A stretch of DNA of 64,000 nt from Chitinophaga sp. S165 (GCF_003182155.1 NZ_QGTG01000008.1:248001-312000); one strand, 5' to 3'. Counted from the first letter of the stretch, positions 1 to 8,048 are shown. Notes: a model not told the origin generated them from the letters alone. Translations and numbers: made by a program.

Positions 1-7
1 TAATATA

Positions 8-15
8 TATCTTTG
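8..15 (+). promoter_or_regulatory. Putative -7 promoter element of the 119 gene
   Basis: TATCTTTG matches the Bacteroidota -7 consensus TAnnTTTG. Transcription would start near position 22, giving a leader of about 97 nt before the TTG start at 119. The -33 region lies outside the window, so only half of the promoter can be judged. Confidence 0.45.
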
Positions 16-118
16 TGCTTTCGAAACAAAGGGTTCATAATTTCTTAAAATGGTCTGAGAAAAGAAGGAGAGAAGAAGCAGAGACCAGAAGACAATATCC
101 CCCATAAATACCAACAGC

Positions 119-793
119 TTGAAGAAGACATTAAAGATCATTGCGTGGACGATCCTGACGCCCGTATTACTGATCGCCCTGTACCTGGGAGCAGCTTATG
201 TATTGTCCCGTATCTCCGTAGAAAAGGAGCAAACAGCAAATGCAGACATTCCGCTGTATATTCTTACCAATGGCGTACATACCGACCTGGTAATGCCTGT
301 GCGTAATCAGCAGATAGACTGGAGCAAGGAGGTGCTTTTTGCAAATACCAAAGGCAACGATACAAGCGCTCAATGGATCGCATTCGGCTGGGGCGATAAA
401 GGTTTCTACCTTGAAACGCCCACCTGGGCAGATCTCAAGTTCAGCACTGCTTTTAAAGCTGCTACGGGATTAAGTACGTCTGCTATTCATGCTACCTACT
501 ACCGTGGTGTTAAAGAAGGCAACGATTGTATCCGGATGGATGTTGACAGTGCTCAGTATGCAAGATTGATCAGTTACATCCGGGAGAGTTTTGACAGGGA
601 TGCCAGCGGGAATATTATACATATTGTCACCGATGCTAATTATGGCAGGACAGATGCGTTTTACGAGGCCAAAGGCAGTTACAGCCTGTTTCATACCTGC
701 AATACCTGGACTAATAGCGGCTTGAAAAGCTGCGGACAAAAGGCTTGTCTGTGGACGCCTTTCGATAAAGGCATTTTCTACCAGTACAGGTAA
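119..793 (+). CDS. TIGR02117/DUF2459 family membrane-anchored protein
   Basis: The 224-residue product has one N-terminal membrane segment (about residues 7-30, with I/L/V-rich AWTILTPVLLIALYLGAAYV) and then a soluble domain, probably periplasmic. The motif YILTNGVHTDLVMPV and the later FGWGDKGFYLETPTW are typical of the DUF2459 (TIGR02117) family, whose biochemical role is unknown. Two Cys residues near the end (HTCNTWTNSGLKSCG) also fit the family. The start is TTG at 119; no better ATG lies upstream. The gene stands alone and converges on the S41 protease gene, with 66 bases between the stop codons. Family assignment is fairly secure; no function is claimed. Confidence 0.8.
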   Translation: MKKTLKIIAWTILTPVLLIALYLGAAYVLSRISVEKEQTANADIPLYILTNGVHTDLVMPVRNQQIDWSKEVLFANTKGNDTSAQWIAFGWGDKGFYLETPTWADLKFSTAFKAATGLSTSAIHATYYRGVKEGNDCIRMDVDSAQYARLISYIRESFDRDASGNIIHIVTDANYGRTDAFYEAKGSYSLFHTCNTWTNSGLKSCGQKACLWTPFDKGIFYQYR

Positions 794-859
794 GGTTATA
801 AAAAAGGGGATTGCAGCAATGACTACAATCCCCTTCCTTTTATTGAATATTACAATTGC

Positions 860-1909
860 TTATTTCGTTTTTGCAGTTGCTTCATCCTGTTCTTTTTTGA
901 TGATGCTTTCAGCTTCAGTTCTTGCATCATCACCCTTTACAGGTACATCGGGAATTACGCCGATACCTTCCCATCCTTCTTCTGAACCTGGTGCTGCTAC
1001 CATCTTCACCGGCAGGAACACTACCAGGTTTTCTTTCAATGGTATCATGGTGCCTGCAATACCGGCACCGGCAGTTGTATCGCCGATAACAGTAGCCCTG
1101 TGCATCTTTTGCATAGCGAAAGCGAAACCTTCAGTTGCAGATGCTGTGCGTTTATTTACCAGTATATACAATTTGCTGTCCGGCATTCTTTTACCGGGAA
1201 CGAAAGGATATGTCCATTCCTGGATATCGTTTTTCCTGTCTTTGTGATAACCGTGCAGGTAATAACGTTCATCACCTGCATTAAAGAAATAGCCTGCAAG
1301 GAAGCGGCCCATCATACCGGTACCACCACCGTTATCCCTGATGTCGATGATAATGTTCTTTGAGTAGGCTGCCATATTCATAGCGCTGGCGGCCATTTCA
1401 AAAGCTTCCTGATCGCCGTGGAAGCCGCCTGATATCTTGATATAGGCAGTGGATGTTTTCCTGTTCAGTTCAACGGCATCAAAACCATAGTTGTTCTGCC
1501 GCTGCTTTTCAAGCTCCTTCTTTGCGTCTTCCGGAGTGCTTGTATTGGTCACTGTTCGCGTAAGCCGGTCGAAATAGTCTTTGCTGAAGAATATAGTCAG
1601 ATGCACATCTTTATGCACATCACGCAGGTCTTTTGTGATCTTTTTTGCAAGTTGCTCAGCTGTGAGGTCCTGGTAAGCTTTCTTCGCCTCCTGGCTTTTT
1701 AAGGTAGCGATATATTTCTTTGATATATCGGGGAAAGGATAACTTTCATCAAGTCCATGACTGATCTTTTCGAGGATCTCATGTGTGGCTTCTTTGCTCA
1801 CTACAGCAGGAGCTTCCTTTGTTGCTGCCGTTTGTGTTTGTGCAGACATGAACAAAGGAAGGGAGAGTAAGCCCATCAGGGCTAAAGGTTTATAGCAATT
1901 TAGTTTCAT
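860..1909 (-). CDS. Secreted S41 family (C-terminal processing/IRBP-type) serine peptidase
   Basis: The 349-residue product has a signal peptide (cleavage likely after MSA near residue 23), an N-terminal helical domain (about 40-115) of the kind seen in IRBP/tricorn-like S41 proteins, and a catalytic domain from about 145 to 335. Visible hallmarks are IDIRDNGGGTGMMG (188-201) and TASATEGFAFAMQ (255-267), where Ser257 should be the nucleophile, followed by VIGDTTAGAG (274-283). No PDZ domain is apparent, which fits the short IRBP-type branch rather than CtpA. The gene starts 17 bases after the 1927-2625 gene on the same strand, so the two probably form an operon. The substrate cannot be told from sequence. 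A C-terminal Lys/Glu-rich tail is low complexity. Confidence 0.87.
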   Translation of the reverse strand: MKLNCYKPLALMGLLSLPLFMSAQTQTAATKEAPAVVSKEATHEILEKISHGLDESYPFPDISKKYIATLKSQEAKKAYQDLTAEQLAKKITKDLRDVHKDVHLTIFFSKDYFDRLTRTVTNTSTPEDAKKELEKQRQNNYGFDAVELNRKTSTAYIKISGGFHGDQEAFEMAASAMNMAAYSKNIIIDIRDNGGGTGMMGRFLAGYFFNAGDERYYLHGYHKDRKNDIQEWTYPFVPGKRMPDSKLYILVNKRTASATEGFAFAMQKMHRATVIGDTTAGAGIAGTMIPLKENLVVFLPVKMVAAPGSEEGWEGIGVIPDVPVKGDDARTEAESIIKKEQDEATAKTK

Positions 1910-1926
1910 ACGAAGTTGTAAGTAGG

Positions 1927-2625
1927 TTAGTTGATCAGCAGCTTCTTTTTATCCATCGCTTGTTCATATTCATCCGGATATATGGTGAAGTCTTTATCTG
2001 CCAGTGTTTTCATCAGTGCTCTCACATGTTGCTGTATGGATTGCGGCAATGTATAGAATGCAGCATCTATCTGAATATTCCGTCCTTCGTCCATGGTTGA
2101 GTTCTGATGTCTGACAGCGATCTTTTGTCCTTTGTAATTGAGAATGATCTTCACTCTGCCGTCATCATATCCGTTCATGCCGCTGCTGCCATATACGAGC
2201 AAAGGATCTGTGATACCATCTCTGTCAAGGTCTTTCACTTCGCAGAATTTTGTCCAGAACCAGATCGATTCTTCTCCGTTATTCAGGTTATTGCTGTTGG
2301 TGAAATCATTCAGTTCCCATGTTTTAACAAATCCATTCCCTTCCTTCTTCAGATTGACAGCTTTTATCTTCTGATGTAGTGTATCGTCTTTGGTTATTTC
2401 ATCTATGCTTTCACAAAGAGCGAGGTAGTAGTCGCCGGACTGATCATGATAGCTGTAAACACGCCTGATAGGGTGTAGCAGATTAAACTGCTTCACAATA
2501 TTGTCAGAAAATATTGTTGCCGTAACTGCGGGAGATAGGATCTCACTATTACTCTTCACTTGTTGTGCATACAGTTGCTTTCCGCTTAGTGCGATAATTA
2601 GCATAGTTGCAAGGGTCATCCTCAT
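1927..2625 (-). CDS. Secreted protein of unknown function (M949_RS01915-like)
   Basis: The 232-residue product begins with a signal peptide (MRMTLATMLIIALSGKQLYAQ). The body carries YSYHDQSGDYYLALCE, EESIWFWTKFCEVKDLDRDGITDPLLVYG and a calcium-loop-like DLDRDGITD segment. This arrangement resembles the family that NCBI labels M949_RS01915 surface polysaccharide biosynthesis protein, a label resting on a Riemerella mutant; I would not infer that role here. It is first in a likely two-gene unit with the S41 peptidase. Its upstream region holds three 20-bp tandem repeats beginning six bases before the start codon, which suggests unusual control of this transcript. Confidence 0.7.
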   Translation of the reverse strand: MRMTLATMLIIALSGKQLYAQQVKSNSEILSPAVTATIFSDNIVKQFNLLHPIRRVYSYHDQSGDYYLALCESIDEITKDDTLHQKIKAVNLKKEGNGFVKTWELNDFTNSNNLNNGEESIWFWTKFCEVKDLDRDGITDPLLVYGSSGMNGYDDGRVKIILNYKGQKIAVRHQNSTMDEGRNIQIDAAFYTLPQSIQQHVRALMKTLADKDFTIYPDEYEQAMDKKKLLIN

Positions 2626-2630
2626 GCTGA

Positions 2631-2690
2631 TGAATCTTAAATGAATTGTTATGATCTTAAACGGATTGTTACAATCCTAAATCAATTGTT
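2631..2690. repeat. Three tandem 20-bp repeats
   Basis: Units at 2631-2650, 2651-2670 and 2671-2690 share the pattern nnnATCnTAAAnnnATTGTT with exact 20-bp spacing. They sit directly upstream of the minus-strand gene starting at 2625, inside its expected leader. They may be an array of protein-binding sites or a leader element. The rest of 2626-3069 holds a probable small RNA (separate entry) and otherwise nothing recognisable. Confidence 0.75.
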
Positions 2691-2837
2691 AACGCAGTAG
2701 GGACGGGCAATTGACCTGTGTGCAATTTATATTTATTCATGAATTATTGCAATCGGTACGGTGCCGGATGCAGAGCTTTAACAAAACAATAAGAAGTATA
2801 AAAGTTAGTGGAAGAGTTTTCTTTGAAGAAGAAGTAG

Positions 2838-2972
2838 TTAAAAAGGATAAGCCCTTTAAGTTAAACTTAAAAGGCTTACCTGACTAGACTAAAATAAACA
2901 AATTAAATAGAACGCTTTAACCATTGACCTGTGTTCTCAAATGGTACGAGGGAAAAGGCGGTTTTCTTGTAT
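2838..2972 (-). ncRNA. Candidate small RNA of about 130 nt
   Basis: On the minus strand a TAACTTTG -7 element (2986-2979) would start a transcript near 2972. It would end at a strong hairpin (arms 2878-2863 and 2862-2848, sequence TAAGCCTTTTAAGTTT then AACTTAAAGGGCTTA) followed by TCCTTTTTAA, a convincing intrinsic terminator. No plausible open reading frame lies between. A second short stem, CCATT...AATGG, occurs about 30 nt into the transcript. I do not recognise an Rfam family; 6S-like RNA was considered but the length and fold do not clearly fit. The promoter faces away from the dehydrogenase gene at 3070, about 90 bp away. Confidence 0.45.
2848..2878 (-). terminator. Intrinsic terminator of the candidate small RNA
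   Basis: The inverted repeat TAAGCC(C)TTTAAGTT / AACTTAAAAGGCTTA spans 2848-2878. Read on the minus strand it is followed by CCTTTTTAA; read on the plus strand no T tract follows, so it acts leftward. Confidence 0.6.
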
Positions 2973-2978
2973 GCGCCG

Positions 2979-2986
2979 CAAAGTTA
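2979..2986 (-). promoter_or_regulatory. Putative -7 promoter element for the small RNA
   Basis: Minus-strand TAACTTTG fits TAnnTTTG exactly. The -33 region is weak (ATTTC near 3006-3003, 16 bp upstream). The only gene-like unit downstream before a terminator is the 130-nt non-coding stretch. Confidence 0.4.
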
Positions 2987-3069
2987 CGTAAGAATTTTAT
3001 TAGAAATATCCCTGAATTCCGGCATTTGTGTATTTTGTTGCTAAATGTAAATGCAAACCATATAGTAAT

Positions 3070-4047
3070 ATGAAAGTGTATATAACAAGGAACATTCCGG
3101 AGGTTGGAATAAAGATGTTAAAAGATGCCGGACTTGATATCACAGTGTGGGATGAAAAGCGCCATCAGCCGGAAGATGAGTTAATAAAGGTGTTGCAACA
3201 ATATGATGCGGTGCTGGTATCCGGTCCTGTAAAAGTGGACCGTCACTTCCTGGAATCGTGTCAGCATCTGAAAATAGTCTCTCTCATGTCTGTCGGTTAC
3301 GATAACGTTGATATTGAGGCTGCAAGAACGTTAGGCATTGCCGTAGGAAATACGCCGGGCGTATTAAGCGGTGCAACAGCTGATACTGCTTTCCTGCTGA
3401 TGCTGGCAGCTTCCCGAAAGGCTTTTCACATGCATAAGGAAATTATACGTGGCAACTGGCATTTCTGGGATCCTACTGCTAACCTGGGACTTGAATTGGG
3501 AAACAGGACTTTAGGTATTGTAGGTTTAGGCAAGATCGGTTTTGAACTGGCAAAGAGATGCAGAGGTGCTTACAATATGAAGATCATCTACCATAACCGT
3601 GGCACAAACCCGGAGGCAGAAAAGGAATTAGGAGCAGTACGTGTTCCTTTCGATGAGCTGTTACAGCAGAGTGATGTGGTATCTGTACATACGGCGCTGA
3701 CGCCTGAAACAAAAGGTCTTTTTAATAAAGACGCGTTCAGCAAAATGAAGCCGTCTTCTATTTTCATTAATACTGCCAGGGGAGGTGTGCATAATGAAGA
3801 AGATCTGATAGCAGCGCTGGAAAGCGGCACCATCTGGGGAGCGGGTCTGGACGTGACCAATCCGGAGCCAATGGCAGCGGATAATCCGTTGCTGAACATG
3901 CCGAACGTTGCTGTTCTCCCACATATCGGTTCTGCTACTGTAGATACACGCAACGCGATGGCCGGGATTGCCGCAAAAAATGTGATCCTCGCACTGCGGG
4001 GACTTCCTTTGCAGCACGCGGTTGTCCAAAATAAACACCTGGCGTAA
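3070..4047 (+). CDS. D-isomer-specific 2-hydroxyacid dehydrogenase (glyoxylate/hydroxypyruvate reductase type)
   Basis: The 325-residue cytoplasmic enzyme has the complete fold of the D-2-hydroxyacid dehydrogenase family. Visible marks are the substrate-domain SVGYDNVD (about 74-81), the dinucleotide loop GLGKIG (152-157), and the catalytic set Arg237 in NTARGG, Glu266 in NPEP and His285 in LPHIGSAT. It most resembles the GhrB/GyaR group that reduces glyoxylate and hydroxypyruvate with NAD(P)H. The ATG at 3070 (MKVYITRN) is preferred; the GTG at 3028 would add 14 residues not seen in the family. The gene stands alone. A link to glyoxylate produced by the nearby purine pathway is possible but unproven. 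Confidence 0.9.
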   Translation: MKVYITRNIPEVGIKMLKDAGLDITVWDEKRHQPEDELIKVLQQYDAVLVSGPVKVDRHFLESCQHLKIVSLMSVGYDNVDIEAARTLGIAVGNTPGVLSGATADTAFLLMLAASRKAFHMHKEIIRGNWHFWDPTANLGLELGNRTLGIVGLGKIGFELAKRCRGAYNMKIIYHNRGTNPEAEKELGAVRVPFDELLQQSDVVSVHTALTPETKGLFNKDAFSKMKPSSIFINTARGGVHNEEDLIAALESGTIWGAGLDVTNPEPMAADNPLLNMPNVAVLPHIGSATVDTRNAMAGIAAKNVILALRGLPLQHAVVQNKHLA

Positions 4048-4066
4048 ATAGATTGAAGGACATCCT

Positions 4067-5407
4067 CTATTTTACTTTAGTACCGGGTACCTCTCCACCG
4101 TTTTCGTACAGGATCATGCCTGTCACTTCGTTTTTCTGGTCGCGGGTGAATTTGATCTGTACATCTGCTATATTCAGGAAGAAGAAATCCTCTTTTTCTG
4201 CATATAAGGTAGCCGGGCCTTGTCCTGAAGGCTGTCCTGTAAGCATACCATCTTTTACGGCTATTGCGATTTTAAAGCCAGGCTTCATATCATATTCCCC
4301 TGTATATTGCTGAAGAATGGTTTCGGGCACTGGTATAGCGATCCTTTTTTTAGGAAGTGTATAAGGCTTGTTATAGAGCTCGGCCAGAATGGATTCACTT
4401 ATCTTTCCAATGGTCCTGTCGGAAGCATTATCCAGCAGAATGATGCAAACATCATCTTCAGGCACACGTATGATAGTCGTAACGAAACCATGTATGCCAC
4501 CTCCATGACTAACCTTTCTTTTCCCTGCTATTGAATCAATGTTCCAGCCATAACCGTAGTTGTTCTTTTGTGGCGTGTATGTTCTTTCCCAGTCTGCTTT
4601 GGAAAGGATCTTATACTGTTGTACCGCCTGATGCCATTTATAAAGATCACCGGTAGTACTGTACATCGCGCCCGCTGAAAAAGATACGGATGAATCTACA
4701 CTGGGAGCGACCTTGCTGCTGTCTTCATTGATAAAGAAGTAGCCGGTCGACTTATCCTTATTGTTAAGCTGTTTAAAATCAAACCCGGTATTGTTCATAT
4801 GCAGCGGCTGGAAAATGTATTCTCTTGCCACTTGATAATAAGGTTTGTGTGCGGCTACTTCAATAATATATCCAAGCAGGCAATAACCGGAATTGGAATA
4901 GTTCCATTTGGTGCCCGGAGAAAAGTCTAACGGTTTATCTTTAAACAGTGACATCAGCTTTACACGACTGGCCGGTTTAAATACTTCTGCCTCCATGAAA
5001 GTTCTGTCATTGGTATAGTTGTAGATGCCGGAAGTATGCGTGAGCAAATGTTCTACTGTAATACTATCCCCTTTCGGAAAATCAGGGAAGAACTTCGATA
5101 CCTTATCCTGCAAACTGAGCTTCTTTTCTTCTTCCAGTTTCAGCACGATGGCTGCTGTAAATTGTTTGGTAATTGAACCCAGCTGGAAGATGGTGCCAGG
5201 GTCATTACGGGAACTATCGGTGGTATTACGGAAGCCGTAGCCCTTATTCAGTAAGATCTTGCCCTGTTGTGACACAAGGGCTGTACCATTGAATTTGTGC
5301 AAACTGCTATAGGCACTTAGTAAGGTGTCCAGCTTAGCTGCAGGGTCCTGGGCGTGCGCATACTGCAATCCACCGAGGAGGAAAAGGAGGCATAATAACT
5401 TTTTCAT
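4067..5407 (-). CDS. Secreted serine hydrolase of the class C beta-lactamase/PBP4 fold
   Basis: The 446-residue product has a signal peptide ending near AHAQ (residue 20). The hydrolase domain (about 25-345) shows Ser78-x-x-Lys81 in LGSITKQF, the Tyr-x-Asn motif in KWNYSNSGY (Tyr170), and HGG in KVSHGGGIHGF. A C-terminal beta domain of about 90 residues (TILQQYTGEYDMKPG onwards) is typical of Bacteroidota beta-lactamase-related esterases and D-aminopeptidases. These proteins are usually not true beta-lactamases, so antibiotic hydrolysis should not be assumed. It is transcribed divergently from the ThuA-like gene, with 85 bp between the starts. Confidence 0.88.
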   Translation of the reverse strand: MKKLLCLLFLLGGLQYAHAQDPAAKLDTLLSAYSSLHKFNGTALVSQQGKILLNKGYGFRNTTDSSRNDPGTIFQLGSITKQFTAAIVLKLEEEKKLSLQDKVSKFFPDFPKGDSITVEHLLTHTSGIYNYTNDRTFMEAEVFKPASRVKLMSLFKDKPLDFSPGTKWNYSNSGYCLLGYIIEVAAHKPYYQVAREYIFQPLHMNNTGFDFKQLNNKDKSTGYFFINEDSSKVAPSVDSSVSFSAGAMYSTTGDLYKWHQAVQQYKILSKADWERTYTPQKNNYGYGWNIDSIAGKRKVSHGGGIHGFVTTIIRVPEDDVCIILLDNASDRTIGKISESILAELYNKPYTLPKKRIAIPVPETILQQYTGEYDMKPGFKIAIAVKDGMLTGQPSGQGPATLYAEKEDFFFLNIADVQIKFTRDQKNEVTGMILYENGGEVPGTKVK

Positions 5408-5492
5408 GGTTGTATGTGGTTTGGGGACGGCCGGGCTATGTTGTGTACATAAAGATAAAGTTATATTTTGGGATTATATAAATCCACGTATC

Positions 5493-6317
5493 ATGAAAAG
5501 AATATGGCAGGGAATACTCATAGCCTCCTGTTGTTTGTTTGTTATTACAGCAAATGCCCAAAAGAAAGGAAAGCCCTTTAAAGTGATCGGTTTCTATACA
5601 GCCCTGCATGACCAGGCACATATCAGTTTTGTACATGAAGCTAACCGTTGGTTTGCCGCCAAAGCAAAAGAGAACAACTTTAGCTACGATTCTACCAACG
5701 ATTGGAGCAATATGAACCCAGCCTTTCTGTCTAAGTACCAGGTGGTCATATTCCTTGATACAAGACCGGATACGCCTGCCCAGCGGGAAGCCTTCCAGCA
5801 GTATATGGAAAATGGCGGCGCCTGGATGGGATTCCATTTCTCTGCATTCGCACTAACTCCGTCGGATTTTCCGCAGAACTGGGACTGGTACCATAATGAA
5901 TTCCTGGGCTCGGGTTCCTATGGCAGTAATACCTGGAGGCCTACTTCAGCGGTCCTCCGGGTTGAACATCCGGAACATCCTGCAATGAAACATCTGAACA
6001 GTACCTTCAAAGCTTCTCCAAATGAATGGTATCGCTGGTCGAACGATCTGAAGGCTAATAAAGACATCACTATCCTATTGTCGATAGATTCAACCAGTTT
6101 CCCGCTCGGAACAGGGCCTAAACAGCACGAGATCTGGCATAGCGGTTATTATCCTGTTGTTTGGACGAATAGGAAATACCGGATGATTTACATGAATATG
6201 GGACATAACGATATAGACTATGAACATCACACCAATAAAGATCTGTCATTGACTTTTGGCAATAAGGAACAGGATCAGTTCACCCTGGATGCTTTGCTCT
6301 GGCTGGGGAAACGTTAA
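5493..6317 (+). CDS. Secreted ThuA-like domain protein
   Basis: The 274-residue product has a signal peptide (MKRIWQGILIASCCLFVITANAQ is the N-terminal region, cleavage near residue 23) and one ThuA/class I glutamine-amidotransferase-like domain: VIGFYTALHDQAH, SKYQVVIFLDTRPDTPAQREAF, GGAWMGFHFSAF and MGHNDIDYEH. ThuA-like proteins occur in trehalose and other sugar pathways, with no general reaction established. The ATG at 5493 is chosen because the signal peptide begins there; the open frame continues 56 codons upstream through the neighbouring gene's start. TATATTTTGG at 5462-5471 may be a variant -7 element about 25 bp upstream. Confidence 0.85.
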   Translation: MKRIWQGILIASCCLFVITANAQKKGKPFKVIGFYTALHDQAHISFVHEANRWFAAKAKENNFSYDSTNDWSNMNPAFLSKYQVVIFLDTRPDTPAQREAFQQYMENGGAWMGFHFSAFALTPSDFPQNWDWYHNEFLGSGSYGSNTWRPTSAVLRVEHPEHPAMKHLNSTFKASPNEWYRWSNDLKANKDITILLSIDSTSFPLGTGPKQHEIWHSGYYPVVWTNRKYRMIYMNMGHNDIDYEHHTNKDLSLTFGNKEQDQFTLDALLWLGKR

Positions 6318-6321
6318 TGCA

Positions 6322-6528
6322 TCAATTCACTTTTTCATATTCATAGTGTCCCTTAATATGTTTATTGAGGTAGATGCCTTTTGAAAAAGAGGTCTTCATG
6401 GCCTGATACACCTCTTCCGGGACGTTTTTATAGTCATAAATAAGCCCTGAAACGAAGATGACCCGCAATGTGGCCGTATCCCGGTCGTAATGCATTCTAT
6501 ATACCACAGACGAAGGCATATCTGGCAT
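6322..6528 (-). CDS. KTSC domain protein
   Basis: This 68-residue product is a single KTSC domain: SSVVYRMHYDRDTATLRVIF, YDYKNVPEEVYQAMKTSFSKG and YLNKHIKGHYEYEKV. Here the family's usual KTSC tetrad reads as KTSF. KTSC proteins are small cytoplasmic proteins of unknown function, sometimes fused to lysyl-tRNA synthetase-like or phage proteins. Its stop lies four bases from the convergent ThuA-like gene. It may be read through from the purine operon upstream (62-bp gap), but that gap contains a structured element. Confidence 0.75.
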   Translation of the reverse strand: MPDMPSSVVYRMHYDRDTATLRVIFVSGLIYDYKNVPEEVYQAMKTSFSKGIYLNKHIKGHYEYEKVN

Positions 6529-6532
6529 ACTA

Positions 6533-6586
6533 CAATTGCCGGGCCAATGGCAGCGGCGTCAACCGCTATGGCAATTGAGGCCGCTG
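6533..6586. other. Structured intergenic element with alternative pairings
   Basis: Between the DUF6986 gene and the KTSC gene, CAATTGCC (6533-6540) pairs with GGCAATTG (6570-6577). Inside this, AGCGG (6552-6556) pairs with CCGCT (6563-6567). CAGCGGC (6551-6557) can instead pair with GCCGCTG (6580-6586). No T tract follows on either strand, so it is not a standard intrinsic terminator. It could stabilise the 3' end of the purine operon mRNA. Confidence 0.4.
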
Positions 6587-6590
6587 AAAG

Positions 6591-8033
6591 CTATTTTTTC
6601 TTTTTTTGCTTCCTTCTGCCTTCAAGTATCTTGTAAAAAGAGCGGCTTCTGATCTCGTCCATTGTCAGGCCGGTAACAAGTACTTCTTCCTCCGAAATAG
6701 CCCCGCAATTGATGGCTTTGAGGAAAAAATTCAATAGTCCCTGACCCGTTGCTGCATCATCAAAAATGTCTTTCGTCAATGTGGAAATGGCAGCACGCTC
6801 TACAAATGTTTTGAGCCGGAATACAGCATCATCGTAATTATTAAGGAAGAAGTAATAAGTAGCTGCATAACGCATCGGCAGCTGTGCGGGATTGAGGTCC
6901 CAGCCCTGGTAGAAGCCATTGATGAGCGAATGCATGGTATGGCCGTAGCCGATACGCCATGCATGGTGTACGCTATCGTTATTTTCCTGTTGCTGTGTAA
7001 AACTGAGCGGATCTCCTTTGTGTGGTGCTACGGGGATCACGTTAGTAGCACCATCTGACAGGAAAATGCCAGTGCCGCCCAGCGCTACTTTCGTCATATG
7101 ATGCGCAAAGTCGCATACCGGATGTGCCATCGTCTGATACTTCGCTGTGATGCCACAGGAAGCCGTATAATCGTAAGTGCCGAAGTGTGCCGCAATACAA
7201 CGTCCCTCACTGGCACGAATGATGCGCATTAATGGATTTCTGCCTTCGTCATCCATGATGATCTGTGTGGCCTCTACCATCGTTTCCATCTTCAGGGCCC
7301 CTGGTGTTAGTCCGTGTGCCTTTTCCAGCAGCTCGAACAATTTTACGAGTGTGGTCACTTGTTCCGGAATAGTGACTTTTGGTAACATCACCACAAAATT
7401 ATCCGGTAACACGCCGCCGGTCTCTTTTAAGAGTGTAGTGAGAAAGAGGTCCAGCGTGCGTACACTACGATGCTTCAGGTCTTCTGTAAATGGTTTAATG
7501 CGGATACCTATGAACGGTGAAATTGTTTCCTGTTTCATCCCTATTGCCAGTTCCTTTGCAGCGGCAATGGCTGTCTCATCTTCTTCTTTGTCCGGACGGT
7601 TACCGAATCCATCTTCAAAATCGATCCGGAAGTCTTCAACAGCTTCTGTAAAAAGTTTGCGGACGATCTTCTTGTAAACCGTGTAATATAACCAGACCGG
7701 TTCATGTTTTCTTTGCTCTTCCTTCATGAGGTCCAGATTTTCCTCCAGGCGGGCAATATCAGAAATGCGTTGAGGCAACTGTTCATGTCCCTCCAGTTGC
7801 AGGACTTTCGCTAATTCAACAAAGTTGGGCGCATATGTATACAGGTGTTTCAATGCAATCTGTCCCATACGGGTGCAGGTATCCGCTTTGAAGAGGTTTG
7901 CGCCGCCATAGACAGTGTGTACAGGTTGCCTGTCAGGTTTGTCGCCAGGGTATACCCGCTGGAATTGCAGGTTAGCCTTTTGCAGTTCCTGTAGCAGTTG
8001 TTCTTTTGCATTTTCAGCTATTGCCAGTTGCAT
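6591..8033 (-). CDS. DUF6986 TIM-barrel enzyme of the PEP/pyruvate-domain superfamily in the urate operon
   Basis: The 480-residue cytoplasmic protein resembles HpcH/HpaI aldolase, citrate lyase beta and malate synthase enzymes. Likely metal and substrate residues lie in DFRIDFEDGFGNRP, GALKMETMVEATQ and AAHFGTYDYTASCGITA. It matches what is now called DUF6986, and some databases use the name phosphoenolpyruvate kinase without good evidence. It is the last gene of the allantoin operon (15-bp gap to uraH), which fits a role in disposing of glyoxylate or another two-carbon product, for example by an aldol or malate-synthase-like condensation. That is inference from context. The tail is Lys-rich (RRKQKKKK). 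No ureidoglycolate lyase, amidohydrolase or dehydrogenase gene accompanies it. Confidence 0.78.
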   Translation of the reverse strand: MQLAIAENAKEQLLQELQKANLQFQRVYPGDKPDRQPVHTVYGGANLFKADTCTRMGQIALKHLYTYAPNFVELAKVLQLEGHEQLPQRISDIARLEENLDLMKEEQRKHEPVWLYYTVYKKIVRKLFTEAVEDFRIDFEDGFGNRPDKEEDETAIAAAKELAIGMKQETISPFIGIRIKPFTEDLKHRSVRTLDLFLTTLLKETGGVLPDNFVVMLPKVTIPEQVTTLVKLFELLEKAHGLTPGALKMETMVEATQIIMDDEGRNPLMRIIRASEGRCIAAHFGTYDYTASCGITAKYQTMAHPVCDFAHHMTKVALGGTGIFLSDGATNVIPVAPHKGDPLSFTQQQENNDSVHHAWRIGYGHTMHSLINGFYQGWDLNPAQLPMRYAATYYFFLNNYDDAVFRLKTFVERAAISTLTKDIFDDAATGQGLLNFFLKAINCGAISEEEVLVTGLTMDEIRSRSFYKILEGRRKQKKKK

Positions 8034-8048
8034 AGTCTTATGAATGTT

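Noticed and set aside
2838..2972. 6S RNA or tmRNA as identity of the small RNA candidate
   Set aside because: The stretch is shorter than usual 6S RNA, lacks an obvious long open central bubble, and shows no tRNA-like ends.
4067..5407. Class C beta-lactamase as a resistance gene
   Set aside because: The SxxK/YxN/HGG motifs are shared with many esterases and peptidases, and the extra C-terminal domain is typical of those.
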